Assembly (NCBI GenBank): GCA_951217055.1 | Contig: OX578281.1 | Coordinates: 10,198,447 to 10,262,446 of the forward strand | DNA: 64,000 nucleotides | Origin: Gerris lacustris | Taxonomy: Eukaryota > Arthropoda > Insecta > Hemiptera > Gerridae | Direction: 5' to 3' | Shown here: positions 32,535 through 42,478 of the stretch, piece by piece | Numbering within the stretch: position 1 is the stretch's first letter | Layout: every line of letters starts with the position of its first letter | The notes under the pieces: generated by a model | What the model was told of the DNA's origin: nothing | Database searches by the model: none | What the model saw: only the letters and a program-made list of their open reading frames with translations | Made by a program: the position numbers and the translations under genes

Positions 32535-34014
32535 GCCGGCCTTACACCTTGCGATTTGTCGGTGCAATCTGAAGGAAGATAAATCGCACGATATATCGTT
32601 GCAACCTGGGAGCGTTTACACCACATCGATATCTACCCCGATCTCTGACCCAGTCTTCCTTAATAGACGAGCTGCAGTGTTGCCACTAAATTAATTTATT
32701 TATGATTATTTTAAGACCTAATATTTTCTCTAATATTTTTATTTATATTTTATCTTTTTACTGCATTCTTTTTTATAAATATAATCTATTATGAGTATTA
32801 ATAAACCTTATTGAAGCGAGCGTAAGCGAGCTTCTTACATTCAACAAAATATGCATCTTGTCTGTCTGTCTGTCTGTGTGTAACGTTTACGTGTCCGACG
32901 ATAACTTAAGTAAATGTTGACCGATTTAGTTGAAATTTGGTATACATGTTCCTTTTACTAATACTCAGGCTAAGTTCGTTGGGCAACGTGATCCATCCAA
33001 GAGTTCGCGCACAATGCCCGCGTAAACGTGAGCTTCAAATTTAAAATTGGAATTTCAGGACGGGAAAAAATTCTATCATCACCTATTTGATGAGACTAAC
33101 ATTTTTTACAAATAACATTTTTTAGTAAAACCAACAACGACACCGCTATGAATTAATAAAGATCGCTAAAACTATTAAAGCGGACCTAAACGTTTAAAAT
33201 AGAGAAAACAACGTTTTTACCTGTATCTTACGTTCAAACGTAACAATTTTAATAAAACTTCATATACATCGTCTAAAGTACAATTGAAACAGGCATGTAA
33301 AATTTCAACTTTATACATACAGAAGTTTTTGCGTAACGAAGTGATATATTTTTTAATAATTGAAGTGGAATGGCCGGGAAGAGTAGATGAGGTAAGTTAT
33401 AGTAGAAGAACCCTTCTCCTTCTCTCCAACTGCACGGCTCTCTATTACTAGCATAATATTCTTTATATATCAACTCATCATGATTAACTATCTAATATTT
33501 ATTTCATTACGCTCGCTTCAGTGATAGAGCCACGCGATGCCTAGTTTTAGTAATACTCTTTTATTTTATAAATTATTATTTATTTTATACCTTATTTTAT
33601 AAATTCGTAATATTTTTAAGGTAAAATGCTCAAATTATTTAGGTTAAAGATTATATGTATAAAACAAAAAAAGTTTTTTTTATGTGTAGCGAGGAATGTG
33701 GGCGCGGCTTAGCCTGAAAAAAATCCTCAGCAAACCAATTTTTGCTGCCTAGGCAGTAAATTTAGTAAAAATATATGTAGTGGAAGGAAGGTAGAGATCG
33801 GGGTTGGCCCGCAGGTTGTACAACCTCCCTTTACACGTACCGACTTGTCGTCACCGATCTCACAGATTGAATAGGTTTTGCTTCGATCTACAACCCAACC
33901 CCAACGAAATTGTATAACATCGTTATACAATTTCCATTTACACCTTACGATATATCGGTGCGATTTATCGTTCCGACCAGATTGCACCGACAAATCGCAA
34001 GGTGTAAGGCCGGC
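32535..34014. mobile_element. Inner TTAA element, 1.48 kb, with perfect long inverted ends
   Basis: GCCGGCCTTACACCTTGCGA (32535 on) and its complement ending at 34014 are perfect inverted repeats over about 38 bp. TTAA lies on both sides (32531-32534, 34015-34018). The outer element's second copy of the target region (near 34105: CTTAGATCTTAGATCAAACC) has no insertion. A subterminal ACGATATATCG palindrome occurs in both halves. It has no coding capacity and hosts a family G element. Confidence 0.85.
32812..33520 (+). mobile_element. Repeat family G, copy 4, with TGAAGCGAGCGTAA ends
   Basis: TGAAGCGAGCGTAA (32812-32825) is inverted at 33507-33520. Inside lie four CTGT units, GATAACTTAAGTAAATGTTG, TTGAAATTTGGTATACATG, GCGCACAATGCCCGCGTAAA, TAAAGCGGACCTAAACGTTT and more. 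This is the only G copy in the window with both ends visible. No target duplication found and no coding frame. Confidence 0.75.
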
Positions 34015-34529
34015 TTAAGATCAAACCCACTTGGTCCAAGTGTTTGTGGATCTTTGAAGTAAGGTTTACACGATACGAGTGTACTTGGTCTAAGTAACTT
34101 AGATCTTAGATCAAACCCACTTGGTCCAAGTGTTTGTGGATCTTTGAAGTAAGGTTTACACGATCAAAGTATACTTGGCCCAAAGTAGTGGAACTTAGAT
34201 ACTCTATAAAGTAGAGGTTTAGTTAGATTGTGCGAAATTTCTTTTCCTCAAAAACTTTCCAGTTAAACTGTACTTATTATAAGTTTTAAAACAATGATGA
34301 TATATCAACTTTTAGTAAATAAAACCTAGCACAACCTAACATCTGTCATTTTTTGACTTCTCGTTCTCATAATTTGTCAGGTGTGCGCCATTTTTGTTTT
34401 TATTAAAGTCTACTTTGATGTAGCTCGTCCCACTCAACTTGGATGTCCAAGTTGACTTGATAACCCTGCTAAAACGATCCAAGTAGCGTCAAAGTAGAGT
34501 CCAAGTATACTTGGTCGTGTAAACGGGGC

Positions 34530-34889
34530 TTAAAAAAGCATAAAAACCATTAAAGCATACGAAATAGGAGGCGAGGAAGCTATGTGCCACACTAATTATC
34601 TGACTATTTAACATGGATATGTTTTAGCTCTGGTGGACAGAAGAAATTTCCGTCACAATAATAAACGACATGAAAAAATGCGACGCTTTTAAATAACGTG
34701 ACAGGAAGTTAGGATTTAATAGGAGATCGATAGGTTTTCATTTATAGTACTATATTTTGACTATAGGTGAGCTGAAATTTCATTAAACAACTTCCAAAAT
34801 TTACAACAAAAATAGAAGTGTTGAATGTTGTATAAAATAAAATGATATCAGAGCTCCTAGCGGACTAAATAGTAATCCAAATGGATTAA
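34530..34889 (+). repeat. Family B 3' end plus tail J, locus 2
   Basis: It resumes B after the TTAA element. GAGGAAGCTATGTGCCACAC is followed by the tail shared with 17440-17849 (TTTAACATGGATATGTTTTA, GGACAGAAGAAATTTCCGTC, GAGCTCCTAGCGGACTAAA). It is interrupted at 34889/34890 by the Helitron-like element. Confidence 0.8.
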
Positions 34890-36049
34890 TCTATATACAT
34901 ATATTAAATTAAAGTTTTGTCTGTACATTGGTCAAAATTGCAAATTTTTTGGATACTTTTTCATTTTATACATTCTGAAAACTGAATCCAGCCTTAACTT
35001 TTTTCGTGTATCTGTGCATATCTGTCGCCCAGTCAAACTTTATAGGCGCAAAACTGGCTAAATGGAATCCATTAATTTTTTTTCAGAAGTGAGCGCAAAC
35101 ATGTTGCGAAATTTGTAGGCTTGGTTTTCATCGATGGTCATTAACAATTTTATAAAAAAAATGGAATAAAAACATAACCTAAAACAATTAGTTTGACCCA
35201 CCGTAAACAAACCCCCTCAGACTCGCTATTCAAAATGTCTCGGTTTTAGACCACCTAGAGACTCGCGGTTTTTTGCGTTTGGTCGGAAATTGGCCCAAAC
35301 CGACTGGAAAAAGCCGAAAAGTTAAAAAAATATATTATTACCCCCTTAAAAAATTTAAGATGGCGGACGCTCTTTAAAGTTTTTTTTGGAGGCTTAATGT
35401 GGCTAAACAGTAAGTCGTATCGACAAGCTGCTTGCGCTAGCGGTAACTGATTTTAAAAGATCTACAACTTTCGTCGTACAACTTTCTGTCGTAACTCCAT
35501 CGGTTCTACCTTAAATAGAGCTAAATTTTATTTTTTTTAAATATATTCGAGTTTGAGTGCTTATGGCGTCCACAATTGTTGACCGATTTAATTTCTGATT
35601 GCGGGGCTTAAACCTCGCACTAATGCTCTTTAAATCGAGTATTTATTATTTTATTCAATTTTCCTAGAACTAGAGTGCAACAGCGTATTGAGAGAAGAGG
35701 CTGGTATAATTAAATTAATCCACCATCATGGTTGATGATTGTTCAATGACTTCCCAGTCTAATTGGTTTTGTCTACTTTTTTTTAGCATTGTTACTTATT
35801 ACTATATTACTTAGTTTCCATTGGCTATTTTTTAAATATACAGATAGACTCCAATCTACGATTTGGAGAATATTATATTCTTAGTAATGGAATTAATTAA
35901 GTTTAATATAGTCCTGATTTTATTCCTAATAGGCTTTGGAAACAAAACTATTTAGGAATTTAATTTAATTGCTAGGCCTACATGATTATAGGAAACATAT
36001 CCACTAATACCTAGCATGAGCCCCGCGTGGAACGCGGGGTGAAAGCTTG
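34890..36049 (+). mobile_element. Non-autonomous Helitron-like element, 1,160 bp
   Basis: The 5' end is TCTATATACATATATTAAAT. The 3' end has a GC-rich hairpin CCCCGCGT-GGA-ACGCGGGG (36021-36039), then TGAAAGCTTG. It sits between A (34889) and T (36050). The paralogous sequence at 17800-17830 has no insertion at the same point. These are the Helitron hallmarks: 5' TC, a hairpin about 10 nt from a CTRR-like end (here CTTG), an A-T target and no duplication. No Rep or helicase coding. The interior shares 35575-35835 with 12225-12535. Confidence 0.75.
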
Positions 36050-36180
36050 TATTTCATAATTTCACACCTCAAGATCCATCTACTATATCAATTAGACAAA
36101 TGTATACTATTTTTTTTTTCAGTTCATTGAAAAACATTGAAATGACGATATGTGGATTCAAAAAATAAATGTGACGTTTC
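36050..36180 (+). repeat. Tail J, locus 2, resumed after the Helitron-like element
   Basis: TTTCATAATTTCACACCTCA, AGATCCATCTACTATAT, TTAGACAAATGTATACTA and AAAAACATTGAAATGACGAT are collinear with 17818-17849 and 18861-18950. Confidence 0.7.
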
Positions 36181-36755
36181 AGGGTATTGAACCAGAGCCA
36201 AATATCATCTGACCATTCATCCAATAAATAAGACGCGAGGGATCTTTGTCAAAATCATTTTTTTTTTAATCTGCAAGGGAAATGGATGCTAATAACATTG
36301 ATATTTAGAATAAGGTTGTTGTCCCTTGTTATAAAATTTACTGAAGCAGAAAGGGAGAGTTAGTTGAGGTATTCATAGCCCTTCACTGGCACCTGATCTC
36401 GCAGCTGATAATCTGCAACTAGCTATCGATTAGGTAACTAATAGAGCTGAGAGCTAATAATAAACAAGTATTTTCATAACCCAAGTATTATGTACTTTTA
36501 TATTCGATATTAGAATCCCCTTACATAACCGTATACATATTTAATAATTATATAGGGTTTACTTTTGAATAAATACCGAAAAGACGTACTGAAAAATATC
36601 GTGTATAAAACACACAATTTTTACCTCTTTTATCTTCTGAAATAATATAAATGAGTGAAAACAAGTATATAATGATTTTTCCAACTTCATTAAAAGTGGA
36701 TAATTGAAAAATAACCGTATTTTCCTTACGAAAGTTCCTTACGCTTTTCATTAAA
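36181..36755. other. AT-rich stretch without a recognisable feature
   Basis: No domain, hairpin or repeat family recognised. Confidence 0.45.
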
Positions 36756-36765
36756 TATAAACAGG

Positions 36766-37165
36766 TCGACACGCATATATTTCTACTTGTATAAAGCAAA
36801 CCTGGCAGACTAATTGGACAGAGAGTAATGCAAAATTAAAGCACATTAAACCCATTATAGAAGACTGGACAACAAGCTACAGATCTGACAGACATAAGGA
36901 GACTGTACTTTGTAGACTTAGAATAGGCCACACCAGACTAACGCACAGTTATTTGTTTACTAGAGAGAGAGCCCTCCCTATATGTAGATATTGTAACGAC
37001 ATACTGACTGTTCCACACCTACTTATAGACTGCCCACAGCTAGAACTTTTACGAAAACACCACAATTTACCAGAGACTATGATACAGTTATTAGGAAATG
37101 AAAGCAACACAGTATTAAAAGTTTTACTATACCTTAAAAACACGGATTATTACAACGAAATATAA
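36766..37165 (+). pseudogene. LINE polyprotein C-terminus with CCHC motif (5' truncated)
   Basis: An open frame of about 133 codons without internal stop contains KQTWQTNWTE..AKLKHIKPII, RLRIGHTRLTHSYLFTRERA and CRYCNDILTVPHLLIDC. The last is a C-x2-C-x7-H-x4-C zinc-binding motif, typical of the region after RNase H in I-type LINEs. The catalytic reverse transcriptase and RNase H parts lie upstream of the truncation and are absent. The frame ends at TAA (NTDYYNEI-stop). Because the frame is intact up to the truncation point, this insertion looks younger than the others. There is no start codon; it is a dead fragment carried by a 5'-truncated insertion. Confidence 0.8.
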
Positions 37166-37317
37166 ATTTTTAAGTAAGACAGGCTATTAGGACGTTTTAA
37201 TGTTATCAACATTTCTATATAGTTAGGTTTGAGGGAACAATTAGTTCCCTAACATGATCAGGGTGTTAATAACCTTAGCCGTCAAACACCCATTAATAAA
37301 ACAATAACAATAACATT
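36768..37317 (+). mobile_element. 5'-truncated I-type LINE insertion
   Basis: It holds the 3' end of an RNase H-type LINE coding region (to 37165) plus about 150 bp of 3' UTR, ending in AATAAAACAATAACAATAAC. That A-rich tail of AAC/TAA-like units recalls the (TAA)n ends of I elements. The 12-bp word TATAAACAGGTC lies on both sides (36756-36767 and about 37317-37328) and is a target duplication. The target is the terminal part of family D copy 2. Confidence 0.75.
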
Positions 37318-38045
37318 ATAAACAGGTCAAGTGAGTGCTAGTCAGCACACAGTGAGGGTCCGTAGCCAACACTGTATTGTTTAAGCAGTACCTATTGATG
37401 GTGCTTTTTAAAATCCTAAAAAGCCTACATTAAACTATCCTATGGATCTGAAATTCTCAAAACACATAAATAAACTTCTGATAAAGTATTTTTTGCCATT
37501 GAACCGGACTATAAACATATAAATACATCCAAAAGAGCATAATTATTATAAAAAAATGTATTTTATCAATAAAAACAATTTTTTTTTTCAAAATTTCCAT
37601 AAGGTGGTATCTTTACTTTTGTTTGAAGAATGTTCAGGATTTTTTTTTTCAGAATTTTTGCACTTTACATAAGCGAGATAAAAGGGGGACACTTTTCACA
37701 CAAACTTCAAACTCGCCTACCCTAGCCCTATCAAAGTTATAACCAAAAAATTATATATTTTTGTAATCAGCTCGACGTACCCTTACATATGATATCCCAC
37801 ACGATCTCCAGAAAAAAACAATTATTTTTTAACCCTTAAGTTTTTTCCCTTTATTATTTTGAATTTTTTTTTTTTTAAGTCGCATCATTTTTAAAATGTG
37901 TGGGAAGGTATAAGACACATATATGCCAAATTTCAAAGTGATCGGACGAAAGGTGTCATCATGAGAGCAGACAACAGTCGGACAGACAGACACACCCAGG
38001 AAAATATAAGGGTCCTTGGTTTTGCCTTCGGACTACGGACCCTAA
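37318..38045 (-). repeat. Repeat family D, copy 2 (near full length)
   Basis: Reverse orientation of 49444-50165. It runs from ATAAACAGGTCAAGTGAGTG and the hairpin near 37338-37355 through GAGGGTCCGTAGCC, AGCGAGATAAAAGGGGG, GTACCCTTACATATG, TTTCAAAGTGATCGGACGAA and GACAGACAGAC. It ends with CTTGGTTTTGCCTTCGGACT. The I-type LINE entered at its terminal bases. Confidence 0.8.
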
Positions 38046-39475
38046 TAAAAATTATAAAATCACACTGTTAAGTTATACGATAGTAACTACTTATACATGA
38101 AGAAGTTGGAAAAGGGCGACAAAATTAAAAGTAACTAACTATTTGTACTTTTTACGAACGTCTTGCAATAAATAATGTATTTTATATTGAGAAAAAGTTG
38201 ATCATGAAGCCTTATAGGCCGAAAGCTGCTTTGATTTTTAAATAAATATTGTAAATGGAGAGATTTTTCCCTCTACTTTTAATTATGACCTCCATTCACT
38301 ATCCCTATCCTGATCTATATAACGACGATCCTATCTATAGTTCTAAAAATTTTAAATCATTTATGCAAATACGAATACCTTATTAAAGAGCGATGTAAAT
38401 TTCCAAAAAAAAAAAAAAATTACCTTGTTTTAACGATAAAAAACATTGAGACCCCTCGGGGGGTTGAACCAGGGACCCTATAATTTTTTGTTTGATTTTT
38501 AACGCCTTTCTCGTAATTTGTTTGTATGTTTTATATTTTGATATAGAGTAATAAGAATTAAAAAATTGTTATTTCATAATTTAATAACGTATATATGCTT
38601 AATAATCTACGAAACCCTAAAAAGTACTTGAATGAAAGTACTTCCCTGTGATTTTTTGAACTTATAATGTTATTCTTACAGTCGAGCCTCTTCGTCAATA
38701 ACAAGCTGAAAGTGGGGAAGCTCTCGACTTGCCTCACCAAACACCCTTCTGTTCCTCGTGCAAATCTCCTTAATGCCTTGAAAATGCTTCTCTCAATTTA
38801 TAGCTGACAAACGTAACCTCCTGGAAGCCCTCCCCGTCTTGCTCAGACACTAAATTACGTGGTGTCTCACCTCACGGCATACTAATAAAGAACTGTTCCA
38901 ACATCTTTCTCTCCTCCCTAAACCACACTTCTATAACTTGAATTTGAAAGCTTGATAAGTGTCCTACATTCTCTCTCGCTTACCACACCTTGAGATATTG
39001 TTACATTACCATTCTAAGTGGAACAGATGACAAGGCTTTTAGGTTTATTAAAATTATAATCTTCACTTTGCTTAGGAGATTAGTTAGCTTAGTATTAAGG
39101 TAATTATCTCTGCTTGTTATTTTCCGCACTTCACTCTCGATTGTTAAACTTAAAATTTAATTTGTTTGATTTATATTATTAATACGTTATAATGAGTTTT
39201 CAAAACGGTTTCGGTATTAAAAACTCCATGGACGGTGATTTCAAAATGTTTTGACTTCAAGGTCAAACAGCAATTTTTTTGGTTTTGAAAAAATAGTGTG
39301 AGAACAGAATTTATAGGTATGGATGTGCAGAGATATTATAACCTGACTTAGCTATGACAAGTCTAGTAGTTTATAGTTTTTCAAAATTGTTATTATAAAC
39401 ACTGTTTTGGAAACTCCTCATGGAATCTTTATTATCATAGTTAAATATTTTTAAATAAAGCCTATTTGCTAAGTT
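38046..39475. other. Stretch without a recognisable gene
   Basis: The segment 38690-39010 is GC-richer and has a patchy coding look on the minus strand (stretches such as EGFQEVTFVSYKLREAF). It is broken by stops and matches nothing I recognise. The rest is AT-rich. Confidence 0.4.
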
Positions 39476-39651
39476 TTGCTTCCGAGCTTACTGAATGTAA
39501 CGGAAGCTAAGTGATCGTTCTGAAAAACGAAAATATTTTATGTCTTCGATTTCAAAAATTTTAAGACAAAAATCCGTTTCAGACATCAAAGAACATTTTT
39601 GGTTCCGTGTCTGTCTGTCGCTCAATGTTTGCCAGCCAACATATCTTAAAA
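39476..39651 (+). repeat. Repeat family B, copy 11 (5' part)
   Basis: Terminal hairpin GCTTCCGAGCTTACTGAATG..GGAAGC, then TTTCAAAAATTTTAAGACAA, CAGACATCAAAGAACATTTT and GTGTCTGTCTGTCGCTCAAT. It is cut at CATATCTTAAAAA, where family A copy 4 begins. Confidence 0.8.
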
Positions 39652-40886
39652 AAATCGGTCCGAGGCAACTCAGACAAACTTTCTCATATACGAGTTCATA
39701 ATTATTTAGCCCAGTGTTTTCCATTTATTAGTTTTCGTATGTACATTTAATTATTATTGAAAATTTTATCAAAATTTATCATAAAAATAACATCTCCTGG
39801 GCGGGGAATCGAACCCGGGCTCTCTCCGTCCGCGTTTTAAACTTTTTTCTCAGGAGCTAGATTTTTTCCGGGAAAACGGCTTATATAGTTAGGCCTCATT
39901 CACACTAGAGATTCCGGAATGCGATTCACGAATCGAAGATTCTAATGATACCAGGCGGCCTATGTATTTTGCTTCTGTCCATTCAGACTACGATTCCGGT
40001 ATGAGATTCTCAAATCGAGTATCCCGTCCCCGTGAGCCGCCTCGATTCTTTTTAGAATTCTTCTTAGAAAGCGGCTCATGATACATTGCGCTATATGGGC
40101 CCATTCAGACTAGGCGATTCTGAATCGCATTCTGCTTCAATCCTCTTGCTATTTATTTTCTTTAAATAAAATATTTTAATTATAAATTCATAATAATTAC
40201 TGTAATATCATTAATTATAATATTTTATTATAAATCATTTTATTTACGTTGCATAAAATATTTTAATTATATAAATATATAATATATTAATAAATCAATG
40301 TAATATATTATTTAATATATATATTGTTTTTCAATTGTTTTATTTACTTTAAATAAAATAGGTTAATTATGAATATAATAATAAATATAATATAATTAAT
40401 TATTTAAAAATTAAATACATTTATATGTTAGTGTATAATAAAAGTGGGATCAAAGCTAGGAAAAGTGGGGGGAAGAAGCCGCCGAGATACTGAATCTTGA
40501 TACTTTTTGAATCTCATACACGAATCGCATTCGTGAATCGCATTCCGGTATCCCAGTGTGAATATTAAAATCGTCGGAACCGTTATCGAAAAATATTTTT
40601 TTTTCACGTTTTTTCAGAGTTTTTGGGAGGGTAGCGCCCCCAAATTTGGAGCTAAAATTCGTTTCTCGATTTCGCTTCGGGGTATGATTTTCTGAACATG
40701 TATGTCAAATTTCGTTAAAAATCGGCCCATTAGTTTAGGCTCCAGGCGTCTGCACAGACAGACAGACATTTTTTAAAAACCACTTTTTTGGACTCAGAGG
40801 ACCTCAAAACGTGTAAATCCATCGAAATCTCAAAATCGAATTTTCGCGCCACCACAATACTTTCTCTTTATATGAGATAGTAAAAA
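39652..40886 (-). repeat. Repeat family A, copy 4 (split by a MITE)
   Basis: Reverse orientation: AATCGGTCCGAGGCAACTCA, ACTTTCTCATATACGAG, the B box as GGAATCGAACC (39805 region), CCGGGAAAACGGCTTATATA, then the MITE at 39892-40564. It resumes AAAATCGTCGGAACCG and ends at the ACTTTCTCTTTATATGAGA hairpin. About 35 bp of A expected at the insertion point are missing. Confidence 0.85.
39892..40564. mobile_element. 673-bp MITE inserted in family A
   Basis: The left end GGCCTCATTCACACTAGAGA and right end (read inward) ATTCACACTGGGATACCGGA continue as GGAATGCGATTCACGAAT in both. Extra internal ATTCAGACTA-CGATTC units lie near 39980 and 40100. TTA lies outside both ends (39889-39891, 40565-40567), which suggests a PIF/Harbinger-like MITE (family knowledge). 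The right end lacks the GGCCTC tip and host bases are deleted. No coding. Confidence 0.7.
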
Positions 40887-41078
40887 GCTAGACGTCCCAT
40901 ATAAATAAAATTTTCATGGTAGGTCATTAAGTCATAAGTAGCCCATTGTTGGTCCCAATGTAAGTTTCTACCTTATGCCCCCATTTATTTCTCTTCAACA
41001 TGCGCACTTAACCATACATTTATTTACACCTATTTCGAAAGTAATCACCTGATTTTTATGAAATTTGTATAGTTTGTC

Positions 41079-41896
41079 TTTCTTTTTTTTTTTTAAATTT
41101 ATTTGAATATTGCAACTACATTACCACATGTTATAAGCAATAAAGATGACATTTGTTTGATATGACTTGTTACACATGATGTGAGAAACTGTCCATTGAC
41201 AGTACTCACGGTTTTACGCAGACATGAACATTACATTTTCTTAATGGATGTTTAATAAATCACCCAGAGGCCACTGTCTTTTTAAGCGTCGAGGAGGGTT
41301 ACCAGATATAAATGGTAATGTTAGGTTGTGGATTAAAGGATTAGGATGATGGGAAATTGAGTCATGGAAAGATTTGTATCGAGAGGTGGCTAGGTCGCGA
41401 ACAAAGGGAACTTTGAGATCATTGTGAAGGGTAAAGTTAGAGACATAGAAAGGAGCGTTAGTTATTCTTCTAAGGATTTTGGATTGAAGGGATTGGATAC
41501 GGTAGGAGTTGGAACGCTTGGTGCATCCCCAGAGTTCAATACCATATGACCAAGTGGGCTTAATTATGGTGTTACAAATGAGTAATTTGTTATGTATGTT
41601 GAGTTTAGATGTGTAGTGTAAGAGTCTGTATAGAAGTTTGTAGCGTCGGCTGCAGTCTTATCGTTTAAGTTTTGTGTGGTGTGCCCATGTTAATCGCCTA
41701 TCTAGGTGTAACCCAAGGTAGCGGACAGAACTGGAGTGAGGGATGGGAATTTGATACAGAGTTACTGGTTCGCATATTCCATGTCTTAGACTGAATGTGA
41801 CGTGTACGCTTTTCATTTCGTTGATTTTTATTCTCCATTTTCTTAGCCATGTTTCTAAACGTAAGAGGTGTTCCTGTACTTTATCAGATGCTGCCG
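41079..41896 (-). mobile_element. 5'-truncated Jockey-like LINE with 13-bp target duplication
   Basis: TGTATAGTTTGTC occurs at 41066-41078 and again at 41897-41909, exactly bounding an 818-bp insert. On the minus strand the insert starts inside the reverse transcriptase frame, ends that frame at 41241, has a 3' UTR of about 150 bp and closes with a poly(A) tail (the T run at 41079-41094). This is a textbook target-primed insertion into family B. Confidence 0.9.
41241..41896 (-). pseudogene. Jockey-like reverse transcriptase C-terminal fragment 2
   Basis: The minus-strand translation is open for about 218 codons except for one stop (K-R-stop-D-C, near 41670). In order it contains KVQEHLLRLETWLRKWRIKI, VRYLGLHLDRRLTWAHH, IKPTWSYGIELWGCTKRSNS, LRRITNAPFYVSN, VPFVRDLATSRY and HPNPLIHNL, then the terminal stop. 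This is the part of a Jockey-clade LINE reverse transcriptase downstream of the catalytic YXDD, which is absent because of 5' truncation. The protein would act with an endonuclease domain in target-primed reverse transcription; this copy cannot. It is closely related to the fragment at 30190-30655 but better preserved. Confidence 0.85.
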
Positions 41897-42135
41897 TGTA
41901 TAGTTTGTCGAAAGTAGACCGCAGATAGCACCAGATTATAGTTTCAACGCACTCTGCGCTCTTTAAAGTTTGCTTAATTGATAATTTAATTCATATAAAA
42001 AATCAAAATACTTTTCATAGATTTTAAAAAACGGGGGAAAATTAAATAAATATGACTGCAATAGGTTGTAAAAGCATAAAGTCAATAAAGTGTAGATGTG
42101 AAGAAATAATGTGCCACACTAATTGGCAGTCTATT

Positions 42136-42478
42136 TTTAAACAAGGTTATGAAAGAGGTTTAAGATAAATCTGGTTTTGTCTTATTTCAACAAAATTAAA
42201 CTCTTGTTATTTTCTTAATATTTTTAATAATTTTGAGAAGATTACAAATCTAAACCTTATTTTACCTCAAGGCAGAGTTTAATTTATTCGGTCTTTATAG
42301 AAGCTAAATTATAAAAAAAGAAATAATAAAATTTAAGGTGTTAAAAGCTGTCATAAAAAGTTTTAGTAGTCCAAAGCGCTGCCCCAAGCCTAAGCTGCCA
42401 GATGGAAGTGGCATATCGATTATGATTTTTATTTCCACGAATTATTTTTGTTTTACTTTCGCATTTACGTGATATATA
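42136..42478. other. AT-rich stretch without a recognisable feature
   Basis: Nothing recognised between family B copy 12 and the double-palindrome element. Confidence 0.45.

Larger units (their letters stand above)
32483..34529. mobile_element. Outer TTAA element, 2.05 kb, interrupting family B
   Basis: TTAA flanks both sides (32479-32482 and 34530-34533). The ends AGTCTGGTTTACATGATCCG and, read from the other side, GCCCCGTTTACACGACCAAG are imperfect inverted repeats followed by GTGTACTTGG/GTATACTTGG. The subterminal block CCCACTTGGTCCAAGTGTTT..GGTTTACACGAT is duplicated (34021-34080 and 34109-34166). Removing the element and one TTAA restores a normal B sequence. No transposase. TTAA targets are typical of piggyBac (family knowledge), but the ends are not classical piggyBac, so the assignment is open. 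Confidence 0.8.
40890..42135 (+). repeat. Repeat family B, copy 12 (split by a Jockey LINE)
   Basis: B blocks CCCATATAAATAAAATTTTC, TAGCCCATTGTTGGTCCCAA, CATGCGCACTTAACCATAC and TGATTTTTATGAAATTTG lead to the LINE at 41079. B resumes at 41910 with GAAAGTAGACCGCAGATAG and ends at ATGTGCCACACTAATTGGCA. Confidence 0.8.

Noticed and set aside
38690..39010. Possible decayed host exon on the minus strand
   Set aside because: Stops interrupt it in every frame and the readable pieces match nothing I know.
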